From Streptomyces sp. NBC_01304 (GTDB taxonomy: Bacteria > Actinomycetota > Actinomycetes > Streptomycetales > Streptomycetaceae): a DNA stretch of 64,000 bases. Position 1 is the first letter of the stretch. The number at the start of each line of letters is the position of its first letter. A program made the translations under genes and the position numbers. Of this stretch, positions 25,504-34,331 are shown one piece after another. The stretch is from NCBI RefSeq assembly GCF_035975855.1, contig NZ_CP109055.1, forward strand, positions 5,332,001-5,396,000, in the 5' to 3' direction. Below the pieces are notes generated by a model. It ran no database searches, was not told where the DNA came from, and was given only the letters and a program-made list of their open reading frames with translations.

Positions 25504-26367
25504 GTGTCGGCTCCAGAGCCCGCCGCCCTCTCTGCAGAGGCGCTGCTGATGGTGATCGACCCATCCGCCCGCCGCAGTGACGGGGAGTCCGTGAGGATCG
25601 CCAAGGACGTGCTGTGCGCCGGGGCCGCGGTCCGGGTCTGTCTGCCCGAGGGGCCCGAGGAATTCGCGCGGGCACTGGCCCGCAGGGGGTCGCGGCGGCC
25701 GGTGGTGGTGGGTGACGACCGGGCCCTGCTGCGGGCGGTGTCCGCGCTGCACCGCGAGCGCGATCTCGGGACCTCCGTCCTGTCTTTCGTGCCGGTCGGC
25801 CCTTCGTCGGCCCTCGCGCAGCGGTTCGGGGTTCCGGCGGGGGCGGTGGCGGCCGCGCGGACGGTCCTTGACGGGGCGCCGCGCAGGCTCGATCTGCTGG
25901 TCGACGACAGCGACGGGGTGGTGCTCGGCGGGCTGCGGATTCCGGCGTTGCCGCAAGCGGCGCCCGTGGCGGCCGAGCGGCCCTCGGGCGAGGCGTGGTG
26001 GGGCGCGCCGCTGCGCACCTGTCAGTCGCTGGTACGCACCCTCGTACGGCCCGCTGTCTCCGATGCCGCTCCCGGGCCGCGGCCGGCGCGGCTGCGGGTG
26101 GAGGCGGACGGGGTGACGCTCGTCGATCTGGACCAGGTGGTCGAGGCGGTGTCGGTGACGGCGGTGCGGGGTGGGTTCGCTCGGGTGGAGGTGCGGCCTT
26201 CGTCGGTGGGAGCGGATGTGGCGCCTCTGCAGGCGCGGGCGCGGACCGTGACGGTGTCGGGGCCGGACTTTCGGTATCGGGCGGATGCGGTGACCGGGGG
26301 GCCGGTGCGGACTCGGACCTGGACCGTGCGGTCCGGGGCTTGGGCGCTCACGTTGCCTCGGGGCTAG
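25504..26367 (+). CDS. Diacylglycerol-kinase-like protein with degenerate nucleotide loop
   Basis: This 287-residue protein starts at GTG 25504 with AGGAAGG upstream. The fold resembles DAGK-catalytic/NAD-kinase-like lipid kinases: an N-terminal alpha/beta domain with VVVGDDRALLRAVSALHRE (~60-78) where active enzymes have GGDGT, then a beta-rich C-terminal domain. Loss of the GGDGT glycines suggests weak or no kinase activity, perhaps a regulatory or lipid-binding role. It is divergent from purA. Homology is judged by pattern only. Confidence 0.7.
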   Translation: MSAPEPAALSAEALLMVIDPSARRSDGESVRIAKDVLCAGAAVRVCLPEGPEEFARALARRGSRRPVVVGDDRALLRAVSALHRERDLGTSVLSFVPVGPSSALAQRFGVPAGAVAAARTVLDGAPRRLDLLVDDSDGVVLGGLRIPALPQAAPVAAERPSGEAWWGAPLRTCQSLVRTLVRPAVSDAAPGPRPARLRVEADGVTLVDLDQVVEAVSVTAVRGGFARVEVRPSSVGADVAPLQARARTVTVSGPDFRYRADAVTGGPVRTRTWTVRSGAWALTLPRG

Positions 26368-26384
26368 GCGGGTCGAGGTCGCGG

Positions 26385-26545
26385 GGGCGCTGCCCCCGGG
26401 CCCCCGGTCCTGGCCGGACGGGCTTTCTTTTTCCCCTCCCCGCCCCTTCCCGTAAGGCTGCCGCCGGCTTCAACAGCTGTCACTGATGTCCTCAAGCGCC
26501 GGACGGGCTGATTCATCGAGGCCGAGCTCGAAGAATCAGCCCGTC
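26385..26545. repeat. Intergenic palindromic repeat, copy D, with GC hairpin
   Basis: A GGGGGCGCTGCCCCC stem is followed by the repeat head CCCCTCCCCGCCCCTTCCCG, the TCAAGCGCCGGACGGGCTGA module, and an inverted partial module that overlaps the 3' end of the permease gene. The permease stop codon comes from this module. The copy lies between convergent genes and probably terminates both. Confidence 0.7.
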
Positions 26546-28158
26546 TGGATGTCCCTGCGGCGCAGGCCCGCGAGCCCGGCCGCGACGAACACCACAGCGA
26601 GCGCGAGCATGATCAGGACCGGGGTCCAGTTCATCGCGTTGCCCGGCATCTTCGGCAGGTGCTCGAACGGGGAGAGCTGGAGGACGCGGGTGGGCAGGTT
26701 GAGCGCCGCGCCCACCCAGCCGAGGCCCAGGGACAAGCCCGCGTACGCCCAGCCCGCGACCGCCGCCTTCGGGAACAGGCCGTAGACCAGCACCGCGAAC
26801 GAGCCGAGCAGCCAGATCGCCGCGATCGGGACGGCACAGGCGCCCAGGATGGAGCCGACCTGCTTGCCGTAGCCGAGGCCCAGTCCGAGCCCGCCGATCA
26901 GCATGATCAGGGCGCCGCCGCCGAAGGCGACGACCAGGTGACCGGCGGCCCAGCGGATGCGGCCGACCGCGTTCGCGAGCATCGGCTCGGCGCGCTGGGC
27001 GGTCTCCTCGCCGCCCAGGCGGAGCACGGACTGGACGACGTACAGCGCGGCGACCATCGCGAGCATGCCGACCATCGCGGCGAGGAAGGAGTCGGTGACC
27101 CCGGCCTGGCCGCCCATGCGCGCGAGGATCTCCTTGGTCGACGCGTTGTCGCCGACCAGGTCGACCGCTCCGTCCGTCATCGCGCCGAACATCACGCCGC
27201 AGAGCAGGAAGCCGAGGCTCCAGCCGAGCAGGCTGCCGCGCTGCAGCCGCCAGGCCAGGCCGCCCGCGGTCTTCAGGCGTCCCTCGGCGGGCCCGGGGCG
27301 GGCCGGCAGGAAGCTCATGCCGATGTCGCGGCGGCCGGCGAGGACGTACGCGACGACCGCCTGGACGCCGATCGCGGCGAGGAACAGGAGCACCACCCAC
27401 CAGCGCTCGCCCGCGAAGGGCTTCAGGTTCTCCGCCCAGCCGATGGGCGAGAGCCAGGTCAGCGGGTGGGAGCCGTCGGCGGTCGCCGAGTCGCCCGCGG
27501 CCCGCAGCGCGAAGGCCGCGCCGACGGCGCCCGCGGTGAGGCCCTTGGCCAGGCGTGCGGTCTCGGTGAGCTGGGCGACCATCGCCGCCATGGTCGCGAA
27601 GACCATGCCCACGCCGCCGATGCCGAGGCCCATCGCGAGGGCGCCGCCCGCGCCTTCCTTGGCGAGGCCCATGGTGGTGAGCAGGGCGATCCCGGTGTTG
27701 GCGATCAGGGCGACCAGGAGGGCCGCGGTGAGGGGCGCGCGGCGGCCGACCATGGCGGCCGAGAGCATCTCCTGGCGGCCGGTCTCCTCCTCCTCGCGGG
27801 TGTGCCGGACCACGATGATCAGGCTGAGGATCGCGGCGAACGCGGCCATGAAGACGAGGTAGCGCCAGGCGACGATGCCACCGAGGGAGCTGTCGAAGGC
27901 CGGTCCGTAGAGGGCGCGGAGCGAGCCGTTCGTGGCCATCGAGTGCAGTACGTCCTCGCGCTTGGCCGCGGTGTCGTACATCTTGCCGAGCGAGCTGCCC
28001 GCGCTTGCGGTGGTGCCGCCGATGAGGAGCACCCACAGGGGGAGCAGCACGCGGTCGCGGCGCAGGGCGAGGCGGAGGAGGGCGCCGGTACCGGCGAGGG
28101 GGCGGGCGTTGCCCCTGGAGGGGACATGACGCCTCGGGGTGTCGAGTACGGCGGTCAT
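26536..28158 (-). CDS. ABC exporter permease (drug/polyketide type)
   Basis: This 540-residue protein has about twelve hydrophobic segments arranged as two six-helix halves, typical of ABC-2-type permeases of the antibiotic exporter group in actinobacteria. The ATG overlaps the ATPase stop (ATGA), so the two subunits are translationally coupled. The last codons (IQTG, then TGA) come from an intergenic repeat sequence. Expected role: export of a hydrophobic drug or lipid together with the upstream ATPase. Substrate unknown. Confidence 0.88.
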   Translation of the reverse strand: MTAVLDTPRRHVPSRGNARPLAGTGALLRLALRRDRVLLPLWVLLIGGTTASAGSSLGKMYDTAAKREDVLHSMATNGSLRALYGPAFDSSLGGIVAWRYLVFMAAFAAILSLIIVVRHTREEEETGRQEMLSAAMVGRRAPLTAALLVALIANTGIALLTTMGLAKEGAGGALAMGLGIGGVGMVFATMAAMVAQLTETARLAKGLTAGAVGAAFALRAAGDSATADGSHPLTWLSPIGWAENLKPFAGERWWVVLLFLAAIGVQAVVAYVLAGRRDIGMSFLPARPGPAEGRLKTAGGLAWRLQRGSLLGWSLGFLLCGVMFGAMTDGAVDLVGDNASTKEILARMGGQAGVTDSFLAAMVGMLAMVAALYVVQSVLRLGGEETAQRAEPMLANAVGRIRWAAGHLVVAFGGGALIMLIGGLGLGLGYGKQVGSILGACAVPIAAIWLLGSFAVLVYGLFPKAAVAGWAYAGLSLGLGWVGAALNLPTRVLQLSPFEHLPKMPGNAMNWTPVLIMLALAVVFVAAGLAGLRRRDIQTG

Positions 28159-29090
28159 CGCGCCATCGCCTCTTCACTGCCTGAATTGCTTGCGCTGCCG
28201 GTGCGTACGTCGTCCTGGTAGTGGCGCATGAAGAGCTCTTCCAGGGTGGGCGGCGTGCTGGTCAGGGACCGTACGCCGGACTGGGTGAGCGAGCGCAGGA
28301 CGGCGTCGAGCTTGTCGCTGTCGACCTGGAGCTTGACCCGGTGGCCCTGCACGTCGAGGTCGTGCACGCCGGGCAGGCCCTGCAACCCGTTGGGCGCGCC
28401 CGCCAGTTCGGCGGTGACGCTGGTGCGGGTCAGATGGCGCAGGTCGGCGAGCGAGCCCGTCTCGACCGTGCGGCCCTTGCGGATGATGGAGACGCGGTCG
28501 CACAGCTCCTCCACCTCGCTGAGGATGTGGCTGGACAGGAGCACGGTGCGGCCGCGCGCGACCTCCTCGGCCACGCAGCTCTGGAAGACCTCCTCCATCA
28601 GGGGGTCCAGGCCGCTGGTGGGCTCGTCGAGGATGAGCAGGTCGACGTCCGAGGCGAAGGCGGCGACGAGGGCGACCTTCTGGCGGTTGCCCTTGGAGTA
28701 CGTGCGCCCCTTCTTGGTGGGGTCGAGCTCGAAGCGGTCGATGAGGTCGGCGCGGCGCGCCTTGTCCAGGCCCCCGCGAAGGCGGCCGTAGAGGTCGATG
28801 ACCTCGCCGCCGCTGAGGTTGCGCCACAGGGTCACATCACCGGGGACGTACGCGATCTTGCGGTGCAGCTCGACCGCGTCGTTCCAGGGGTCCTTGCCGA
28901 GCAGCTGGGCGGCGCCGGAGTCGGCGCGCAGGAGGCCGAGGAGGACCCGGATGGTGGTGGACTTCCCGGCGCCGTTGGGGCCGAGGAAGCCGTGGACCTC
29001 GCCGGTCTCCACGGTGAGGTCGAGGCCGTCCAGTGCGTGCGTCTTGCCGAACGCCTTGTGCAGTCCGGCCACGCTGATTGCCTTCGTCAT
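28155..29090 (-). CDS. ABC exporter ATP-binding protein (DrrA-like)
   Basis: The 311-residue ATPase has Walker [10 protein letters not shown] (~38-46), a variant signature [14 protein letters not shown] in place of LSGGQ, Walker [13 protein letters not shown], and switch His in [12 protein letters not shown]. The C-terminal ~85 residues form the extension of drug-exporter ATPases (DrrA class). It is first gene of a two-gene operon with the permease. A GbsR/MarR-like gene is divergent, and an inverted repeat lies between them, so drug-inducible control is likely. Confidence 0.9.
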   Translation of the reverse strand: MTKAISVAGLHKAFGKTHALDGLDLTVETGEVHGFLGPNGAGKSTTIRVLLGLLRADSGAAQLLGKDPWNDAVELHRKIAYVPGDVTLWRNLSGGEVIDLYGRLRGGLDKARRADLIDRFELDPTKKGRTYSKGNRQKVALVAAFASDVDLLILDEPTSGLDPLMEEVFQSCVAEEVARGRTVLLSSHILSEVEELCDRVSIIRKGRTVETGSLADLRHLTRTSVTAELAGAPNGLQGLPGVHDLDVQGHRVKLQVDSDKLDAVLRSLTQSGVRSLTSTPPTLEELFMRHYQDDVRTGSASNSGSEEAMAR

Positions 29091-29112
29091 GGTTCAGAAC
29101 GTACGCTACTTT

Positions 29113-29148
29113 CATAAACTTGTGAAGTTAAGGAAGCCTATAAACTCG
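29113..29148. promoter_or_regulatory. Putative operator between ABC exporter and GbsR/MarR gene
   Basis: AACTT-GTG-AAGTT (29117-29129) is a perfect inverted repeat. It overlaps one of two related 10-mers, CATAAACTTG (29113-29122) and TATAAACTCG (29139-29148). The area is locally AT-rich and lies in the 112-bp divergent promoter region. Binding by the adjacent regulator is inferred. Confidence 0.5.
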
Positions 29149-29202
29149 TCGGCAAGGCAGGGCCACGGGGGCAGCACGGGGGCAAGGGGAGAGGATCCGG
29201 AG

Positions 29203-29757
29203 ATGACGACCGACAGAACGACCGGCAGCACGACCGGCAGCACGGCCGGCGGCAGCAACAAGCGGGGCAGTGAACGGGACGAGCGCGTCGACCGGTTCGT
29301 GGAGAGCTTCGCGGCACAGCTCACCGAGGCCGGCATGCAGCGGATGCCCTCCCGGGTCTTCGGCGCCCTCCTCTCCTCGGAGACCGGCGCCATGACCTCG
29401 GCCGAACTGAGCGAGCAGCTGCAGGTCAGCCCGGCCGCGATCTCCGGCGCGGTGCGCTATCTCGCGCAGGTCCACATGGTCACGCGCGAGCGCGAGCCGG
29501 GCTCCCGGCGTGACCGCTACCGGGTGCACGCCAGCACCTGGTACGAGGCGCTGACCAACCGCGACCAGATCCTCAAGCGCTGGGAGGCCACCCTCAAGGA
29601 GGGCGTCGCGAGCCTCGGTCCGGACACGGCCGCGGGGCTCAGGATGACGGAGACGCTGGAGTTCTTCGCTTTCTTGGAGGCGGAGCTGAGCGGGCTGATG
29701 GACCGGTGGCGGACCCGGCGGGAAGAACTGTTCGGCGACCGGGCGGGGAACGCGTAG
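29203..29757 (+). CDS. GbsR/MarR-family transcriptional regulator
   Basis: This 184-residue protein starts at ATG 29203; the open frame extends upstream without a ribosome site. An N-terminal low-complexity run (TTGSTTGSTAGGS) precedes a winged helix (~50-115): SAELSEQLQVSPAAISGAVR is the recognition helix and EREPGSRRDRYRV the wing. A helical tail (~140-180) mediates dimerisation in this family. It is divergent from the ABC exporter and probably represses it. Confidence 0.87.
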   Translation: MTTDRTTGSTTGSTAGGSNKRGSERDERVDRFVESFAAQLTEAGMQRMPSRVFGALLSSETGAMTSAELSEQLQVSPAAISGAVRYLAQVHMVTREREPGSRRDRYRVHASTWYEALTNRDQILKRWEATLKEGVASLGPDTAAGLRMTETLEFFAFLEAELSGLMDRWRTRREELFGDRAGNA

Positions 29758-29778
29758 GGCCGGCGCGCAGCACCGGGC

Positions 29779-29862
29779 AGGAAGCTCGTAGGTCCGGGCG
29801 GTCGACGCGTAGGACCAGGTGGTCGACGCGTAGGACCAGGTGAGCGGCGCGTAGTACCTGCG
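29779..29862 (+). repeat. 21-bp tandem repeat downstream of the GbsR/MarR gene
   Basis: GGTCGACGCGTAGGACCAGGT is present twice exactly (29800-29820, 29821-29841), flanked by two degenerate copies (about 29779-29799 and 29842-29862). It begins 22 bp after the regulator's stop. There is no clear hairpin; it may be a slippage-derived spacer. Confidence 0.7.
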
Positions 29863-29927
29863 ACGGACCCCGAAGGATCAGCAACGAAGGTGACGACCCC
29901 GCACCGCCGTCCGCTTACCTTCGATGT

Positions 29928-31247
29928 GTGACCGAGACAGCTCAGCCCCCGACCGACCCGGAGGGCCTCCGCAGCGAGGCCCGTCTGCTCCGTGGCACCT
30001 TCCGCGCCCTGCGCGAGGACCTCTTCACCGGGGCCTTCGCGTTCCGGCCGCTGCCGCCGCTGGCCGACGACTCCAGGGTGCTGCGGCACATACCCGCCCC
30101 CCTGCGCTCGCGGGCCCGCTGGGCGCCGCAGGTCGCGGTGGTCCTGGCCGCCGCGTTCGTCTGGCTGCTCGGCACGGCCAGTGACGGGGCGGACAGCACT
30201 GCGATGGCCCTCGGCCTCTTCTTCGCCGTGCCGGTGATCCTCACGATGTTCCGGCCGGTGGCCGCCTTCTGGCTGTCGATGATCCTGATGACCCTGGTGG
30301 CCATGGGCGGCACGGGCGACCAGGTCTACCCCTGGGCGGTCGGCGGGTTCGTCTCGCACCTGGTCGTGATGACCATGGTGGCGCTCAGGTCGCGGGCCCG
30401 GGTGGCCCTCGACATGTGGGTGCTGACGATCGGGTACGCCGTCGCGCTGTCCTGGGGCCGGGCCGAGGACCCGGGCCCGACGCTCGCCATGGCCGTCCTC
30501 GGCGCCCTCTCCCTCTTCGCCGCCGTGTCCGTCCGGGGCTGGACCTCCGCGCAGCGCGAAGTCGTCGCCAAGGAAGAAGTCACCCTCGTCGAGCGCTCCA
30601 AGCGCACCCTCCTCGAAGAACGTACGAACATCGCCCGCGAGCTGCACGACGTCGTCGCGCACCACATGTCGGTCGTCGCCATCCAGGCCGAGGCCGCGCC
30701 CTACCGCGTCGAGAACCCGCCCCCCGAGCTCGCCCAGGCCTTCGCCACGATCCGCGAGAACGCGGTGGCCGCGCTCACCGAACTGCGCCGCGTGCTCGGC
30801 GTCGTACGGGCGGAGGACTACGAGGCGCCGGACGCCCCGCAGCCCACCCTCGCCGACCTCGACGGGCTGCTCGCCAATGTCCGCGACACCGGTCTCGGCG
30901 TCACCAAGACCGTGACCGGGGCGGTGCGTGAACTGCCGCCCGGCGTCGAGCTGTCGGCGTACCGGATCGTGCAGGAAGCCCTCAGCAATACGCTGCGGCA
31001 CGCGCCCGGGGCATCGGCGAAGGTCGAGATCTCGTACGTGCTCGGGGGGCTCGGCCTGCGGATCGTCAACGGCCCGCCCACCGGCCTCGTCAAGCCATCC
31101 CCAGGCGCGGGTCACGGCGTCACCGGCATGCGCGAGCGCGTGACGATGCTGAACGGCGAGATGACGGCCGAGCCGCTGGACGACGGCGGCTACGAAGTCG
31201 CGGTGTTCCTGCCCGTGTCCGCGACGACTCAGGGGGACCAGGCATGA
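29928..31247 (+). CDS. NarL-family sensor histidine kinase
   Basis: The 439-residue protein has an N-terminal soluble stretch, about five membrane helices (~65-210), then a HisKA_3 dimerisation domain with RELHDVVAHHMSVVAIQAEA (phospho-accepting His ~244) and a HATPase domain ending with GAGHGVTGMRERV. The ATGA overlap with the response regulator confirms a two-component pair. The GTG start has no Shine-Dalgarno; TACCTT lies exactly 6 nt upstream, suggesting a leaderless transcript. Signal unknown, likely membrane-perceived. Confidence 0.92.
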   Translation: MTETAQPPTDPEGLRSEARLLRGTFRALREDLFTGAFAFRPLPPLADDSRVLRHIPAPLRSRARWAPQVAVVLAAAFVWLLGTASDGADSTAMALGLFFAVPVILTMFRPVAAFWLSMILMTLVAMGGTGDQVYPWAVGGFVSHLVVMTMVALRSRARVALDMWVLTIGYAVALSWGRAEDPGPTLAMAVLGALSLFAAVSVRGWTSAQREVVAKEEVTLVERSKRTLLEERTNIARELHDVVAHHMSVVAIQAEAAPYRVENPPPELAQAFATIRENAVAALTELRRVLGVVRAEDYEAPDAPQPTLADLDGLLANVRDTGLGVTKTVTGAVRELPPGVELSAYRIVQEALSNTLRHAPGASAKVEISYVLGGLGLRIVNGPPTGLVKPSPGAGHGVTGMRERVTMLNGEMTAEPLDDGGYEVAVFLPVSATTQGDQA

Positions 31248-31948
31248 GCGCGCCTTCCTCTCCCTCTTCCTCTTCCGACGCTCCCGCGAGCCCCATCCGC
31301 GTACTGATCGCCGACGACCAGATGATGGTCCGCGAGGGCTTCTCGGTGCTGCTCGGGGCGATGCCCGGGATCGAGGTGTGCGGCGAGGCGGTCAACGGCC
31401 GCGAGGCCATCGCCCAGGTCGCGGCCCTGCGCCCGGACGTCGTCCTGATGGACATCCGCATGCCCGAGCTGAACGGCATCGAGGCGACCCGGGAGATCGT
31501 GGCCTCGGACGCCCCGTCGAAGGTGCTCGTCCTGACGACCTTCGACCTCGACGAGTACGTGTACGAGGCGCTGCGGGCCGGCGCCTCCGGCTTCCTGCTC
31601 AAGGACGCCTCGGCCCGCCAACTCGCGGACGGCGTACGGGTGGTGGCGAGCGGCGAGGCCCTTCTCGCACCCACGGTCACCAAGCGCCTGATCGCCGAGT
31701 TCTCCAAGCTGGCATCGGTCACGAAGGCACCGGCCCAGGCCCAGATCGGCGACCTCACGGAGCGCGAGACGGAGGTGCTCGTGCTGATCGCACAGGGGCG
31801 GTCCAACGCGGAGATCGCCTCCCACCTGGTGGTGGCCGAGTCGACGATCAAGACGCATGTCTCGCGGATCCTGGTGAAGCTGGGACTGCGGGACCGGACG
31901 CAGGCGGCGGTGTTCGCGTACGAGGCCCGGTTGGTGACGCCGGGGTGA
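31244..31948 (+). CDS. NarL/LuxR-family response regulator
   Basis: The 234-residue protein has a receiver domain (~17-132; phosphorylated Asp in PDVVLMDIRMPE, Thr in VLTTFD, Lys in FLLKDA). A LuxR-type helix-turn-helix (~168-230) contains LTERETEVLVLIAQGRSNAEI and VAESTIKTHVSRILVKLGLR. An extra Ser/Pro-rich N-terminus (~1-14) is present. It overlaps the kinase gene by 4 bp. Targets are unknown. Confidence 0.93.
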   Translation: MSAPSSPSSSSDAPASPIRVLIADDQMMVREGFSVLLGAMPGIEVCGEAVNGREAIAQVAALRPDVVLMDIRMPELNGIEATREIVASDAPSKVLVLTTFDLDEYVYEALRAGASGFLLKDASARQLADGVRVVASGEALLAPTVTKRLIAEFSKLASVTKAPAQAQIGDLTERETEVLVLIAQGRSNAEIASHLVVAESTIKTHVSRILVKLGLRDRTQAAVFAYEARLVTPG

Positions 31949-32074
31949 GGCCACCCGTTCGGTGAGACGGCGCACCTGCCCCAGCCGGTCGGCATCGTGC
32001 TCGACGCCGAAGCGCTCGGTCAGTTCGTCCGCTGACCCTGGCCCCGGGCGGGACCCCCGACTAGCGTCCCGCCC

Positions 32075-33283
32075 ATGCCCCACCCCGCCTTCGCCCCCAC
32101 AGACCCGGACTTCGCCGCCGACCCCTACCCCGCCTACGCCCGACTCCGCGCCACGGGACGGGCGATCTGGTTCGAGCCCAGCGGGCAGTGGCTGATCCCG
32201 CACCACGCCGATGTGTCGGCCCTGCTGCGGGACCGTCGGCTCGGCCGCACCTATCTGCACCGCTTCACCCACGAGGAATTCGGCCGCACCCCGCCCCCGC
32301 CCGGCCACGAGCCCTTCCACGTCCTCAACGACAACGGCCTGCTGGACCTCGAAGCGCCCCGGCACACCCGTATTCGCCGCCTCGTCTCGAAGGCCTTCAC
32401 GCCCCGGACCGTCGAGGAACTTCGGCCGTACGTATCCGAGTTGGCGGCACGTCTGGTCGGCGAGCTCGTCGCGGACGGGGGCGGGGACCTGGTCGCGCGC
32501 GTCGCCGAGCCGCTGCCCGTCGCCGTGATCGCGCAGATGCTGGGGATTCCCGAGAGCGACCGGGGGCTGCTGCGGCCCTGGTCGGCCGACATCTGCGGGA
32601 TGTACGAGCTGAATCCGGGCGAGGATACGGCTCGGCGGGCGGTGACGGCTTCGCTCGAATTCTCCTCCTACCTACGGGAGTTGATCGCGGCCCGCCGCAA
32701 GGAGCCGGGCGGGGATCTGATCTCGGCGCTCATCGCCGCGTACGACGAAGGGGACCGGCTCTCCGAGCAGGAGATGATCTCGACCTGTGTGCTGCTGCTC
32801 AACGCGGGGCACGAGGCGACGGTGAACACGACGGGCAATGCGTGGTGGGCGCTCTTCCGGAACCCGCACCAGTTGGCTGCCCTGCGGGCCGATCCCTCGC
32901 TGTTGTCCACAGCTGTGGAGGAGTTGCTGCGGTACGACACACCCTTGCAGCTGTTCGAGCGGTGGGTGCTCGAGGATGTCGAGGTGGGTGGGGTGCCTAT
33001 CCCGCGCGGGGCGGAGGTGGCGCTGCTCTTCGGTTCCGCGAACCGGGATCCTGCGGTCTTCGACCGGGCGTCGTCGCTGGATCTGTCGCGGCGGGACAAT
33101 CCGCATGTGTCGCTGGGCGCGGGCATCCATTACTGCCTGGGGGCGCCCCTGGCCCGGCTCGAACTCGCCGCGTCCTTCTCCGAATTGCTGCACCAGGCAC
33201 CGGGACTCCGGCTTGCTGCCGAGCCGGCTTGGAAGGGTGGGTTCGTGATTCGGGGGTTGCGGTCGTTGGTGGTTGAGGTTTGA
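32075..33283 (+). CDS. Cytochrome P450
   Basis: This 402-residue bacterial class I P450 has the I-helix LLLNAGHEATVNTTGN (oxygen-activating Ala-Gly...Thr), the ExxR helix in EELLRYDTPLQLFER, and the heme loop LGAGIHYCLGAPLARLE with the thiolate Cys (~352). No redox partner is encoded nearby. TAGCGT lies 7 nt upstream of the ATG and no Shine-Dalgarno is seen, suggesting a leaderless mRNA. Substrate unknown; the gene is not embedded in an obvious biosynthetic cluster. Confidence 0.93.
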   Translation: MPHPAFAPTDPDFAADPYPAYARLRATGRAIWFEPSGQWLIPHHADVSALLRDRRLGRTYLHRFTHEEFGRTPPPPGHEPFHVLNDNGLLDLEAPRHTRIRRLVSKAFTPRTVEELRPYVSELAARLVGELVADGGGDLVARVAEPLPVAVIAQMLGIPESDRGLLRPWSADICGMYELNPGEDTARRAVTASLEFSSYLRELIAARRKEPGGDLISALIAAYDEGDRLSEQEMISTCVLLLNAGHEATVNTTGNAWWALFRNPHQLAALRADPSLLSTAVEELLRYDTPLQLFERWVLEDVEVGGVPIPRGAEVALLFGSANRDPAVFDRASSLDLSRRDNPHVSLGAGIHYCLGAPLARLELAASFSELLHQAPGLRLAAEPAWKGGFVIRGLRSLVVEV

Positions 33284-33394
33284 GACTTTCAAACGCCGGA
33301 CGGGCTGATTCATCAGCCCGTCCGGCGTTTGAGGACAATCTTTGAAGCTGGCGGCAGCCTTACGGGAAGGGGCGGGGAGGGGAGGGAAAATCTC
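33284..33394. repeat. Intergenic palindromic repeat, copy E
   Basis: TCAAACGCCGGACGGGCTGA is followed by its inverted copy TCAGCCCGTCCGGCGTTTGA (a near-perfect hairpin of ~20 bp), then a GGCGGCAGCC segment and GGGAAGGGGCGGGGAGGGGA. It lies between the convergent P450 and NmrA-like genes and is a likely bidirectional terminator. Confidence 0.8.
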
Positions 33395-34216
33395 CTACGC
33401 CCGGAACCCATCCGCATGCGCAACCGCCCACTCCGCGAACGTCCGCGCAGGACGACCCGTGACCTGCTGCACCACGGAGTTCACCGTCCGCCCCTCCGCA
33501 GGAGTGTCCCGGAAAACCATCACCAGGAACTCGATCGTGTCCGCAGGCACCCCCTGCGCAGCCCACTGCTCCCGCGCCTGAGCCTCACTCAGCTCGACCA
33601 GGTCGATGGCACGCCCGCGCGCGGCCGCCAGCGCCGACACCTTGTCCTGGAGGGACAGCACCTCGGGGCCCGTGACGACGTACGCCTGCCCGCCGTGTCC
33701 GGAGGACGTGAGCGCGGTCGCCGCCACCGCCCCGATGTCCGCCTCGTGGACCATCGCGCTGAGGCGGTCCACGAAGGGCTCGCGGACCTCGTCCGAGGCG
33801 CGGATGCCGGGCGCCCACTCCAGTGCGTTGGACATGAACTCGACCGGCATCACGACCGTCCAGTCGATCCCGGACGCCTTGACCGCGTCCTCAAGCGGCG
33901 AGGGGCCGCCCCCGTGCAGCACGGTGATCCGCCGCACCCCCGCCTTCTCGGCGAGCTCGACGAGCTGCGGGCCGGTGGTCAGCGGAGCGAACAACTCCCC
34001 GCCGAAGGTGATCAGGTGGACCCCGGTGACCCCCTCGAAGGCGGGGGCCAGACCGCCCGGGTCGGCAAGGTCGCCGCGTACGACCTCGACGCCCTCGGGG
34101 AAGGACGCCCGCTCCGGGTCGCGGGTCAGGGCGCGCACCCGCTCGCCCTTGCTCAGCAGCTGCTCGACGATCTGACGGCCGACGGTTCCGGTGGCTCCGG
34201 TGACTAGGAAGGTCAT
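33395..34216 (-). CDS. NmrA-like NAD(P)-binding protein
   Basis: This 273-residue Rossmann protein starts with MTFLVTGATGTVGRQIVEQL, an atypical SDR of the NmrA/QOR2 type. It lacks a YxxxK catalytic pair and probably acts as quinone reductase or redox sensor. ATG 34216 is chosen because AGGAGC lies 9 nt before it; the open frame further upstream lacks support. A perfect 9-bp-arm palindrome sits ~85 bp upstream, probably the operator of an unlinked regulator. Confidence 0.85.
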   Translation of the reverse strand: MTFLVTGATGTVGRQIVEQLLSKGERVRALTRDPERASFPEGVEVVRGDLADPGGLAPAFEGVTGVHLITFGGELFAPLTTGPQLVELAEKAGVRRITVLHGGGPSPLEDAVKASGIDWTVVMPVEFMSNALEWAPGIRASDEVREPFVDRLSAMVHEADIGAVAATALTSSGHGGQAYVVTGPEVLSLQDKVSALAAARGRAIDLVELSEAQAREQWAAQGVPADTIEFLVMVFRDTPAEGRTVNSVVQQVTGRPARTFAEWAVAHADGFRA

Positions 34217-34298
34217 GGCTTGGGGCTCCTGTTCGCAGGCATCGTCCGGTCGTCCCGTCCTCTGGTCGTCCGGCTTGATGAGACCAACGTAGAAGCCC

Positions 34299-34321
34299 TT
34301 GAGGACAACTTCTGTCCTCAA
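34299..34321. promoter_or_regulatory. Palindromic operator upstream of the NmrA-like gene
   Basis: TTGAGGACA-ACTTC-TGTCCTCAA is a perfect inverted repeat with 9-bp arms and 5-bp spacer, located between the NmrA-like gene and the hydrolase gene. HxlR-type regulators often control such reductases, but no such gene is visible in the window. Confidence 0.6.
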
Positions 34322-34331
34322 CCCCGGGCGT

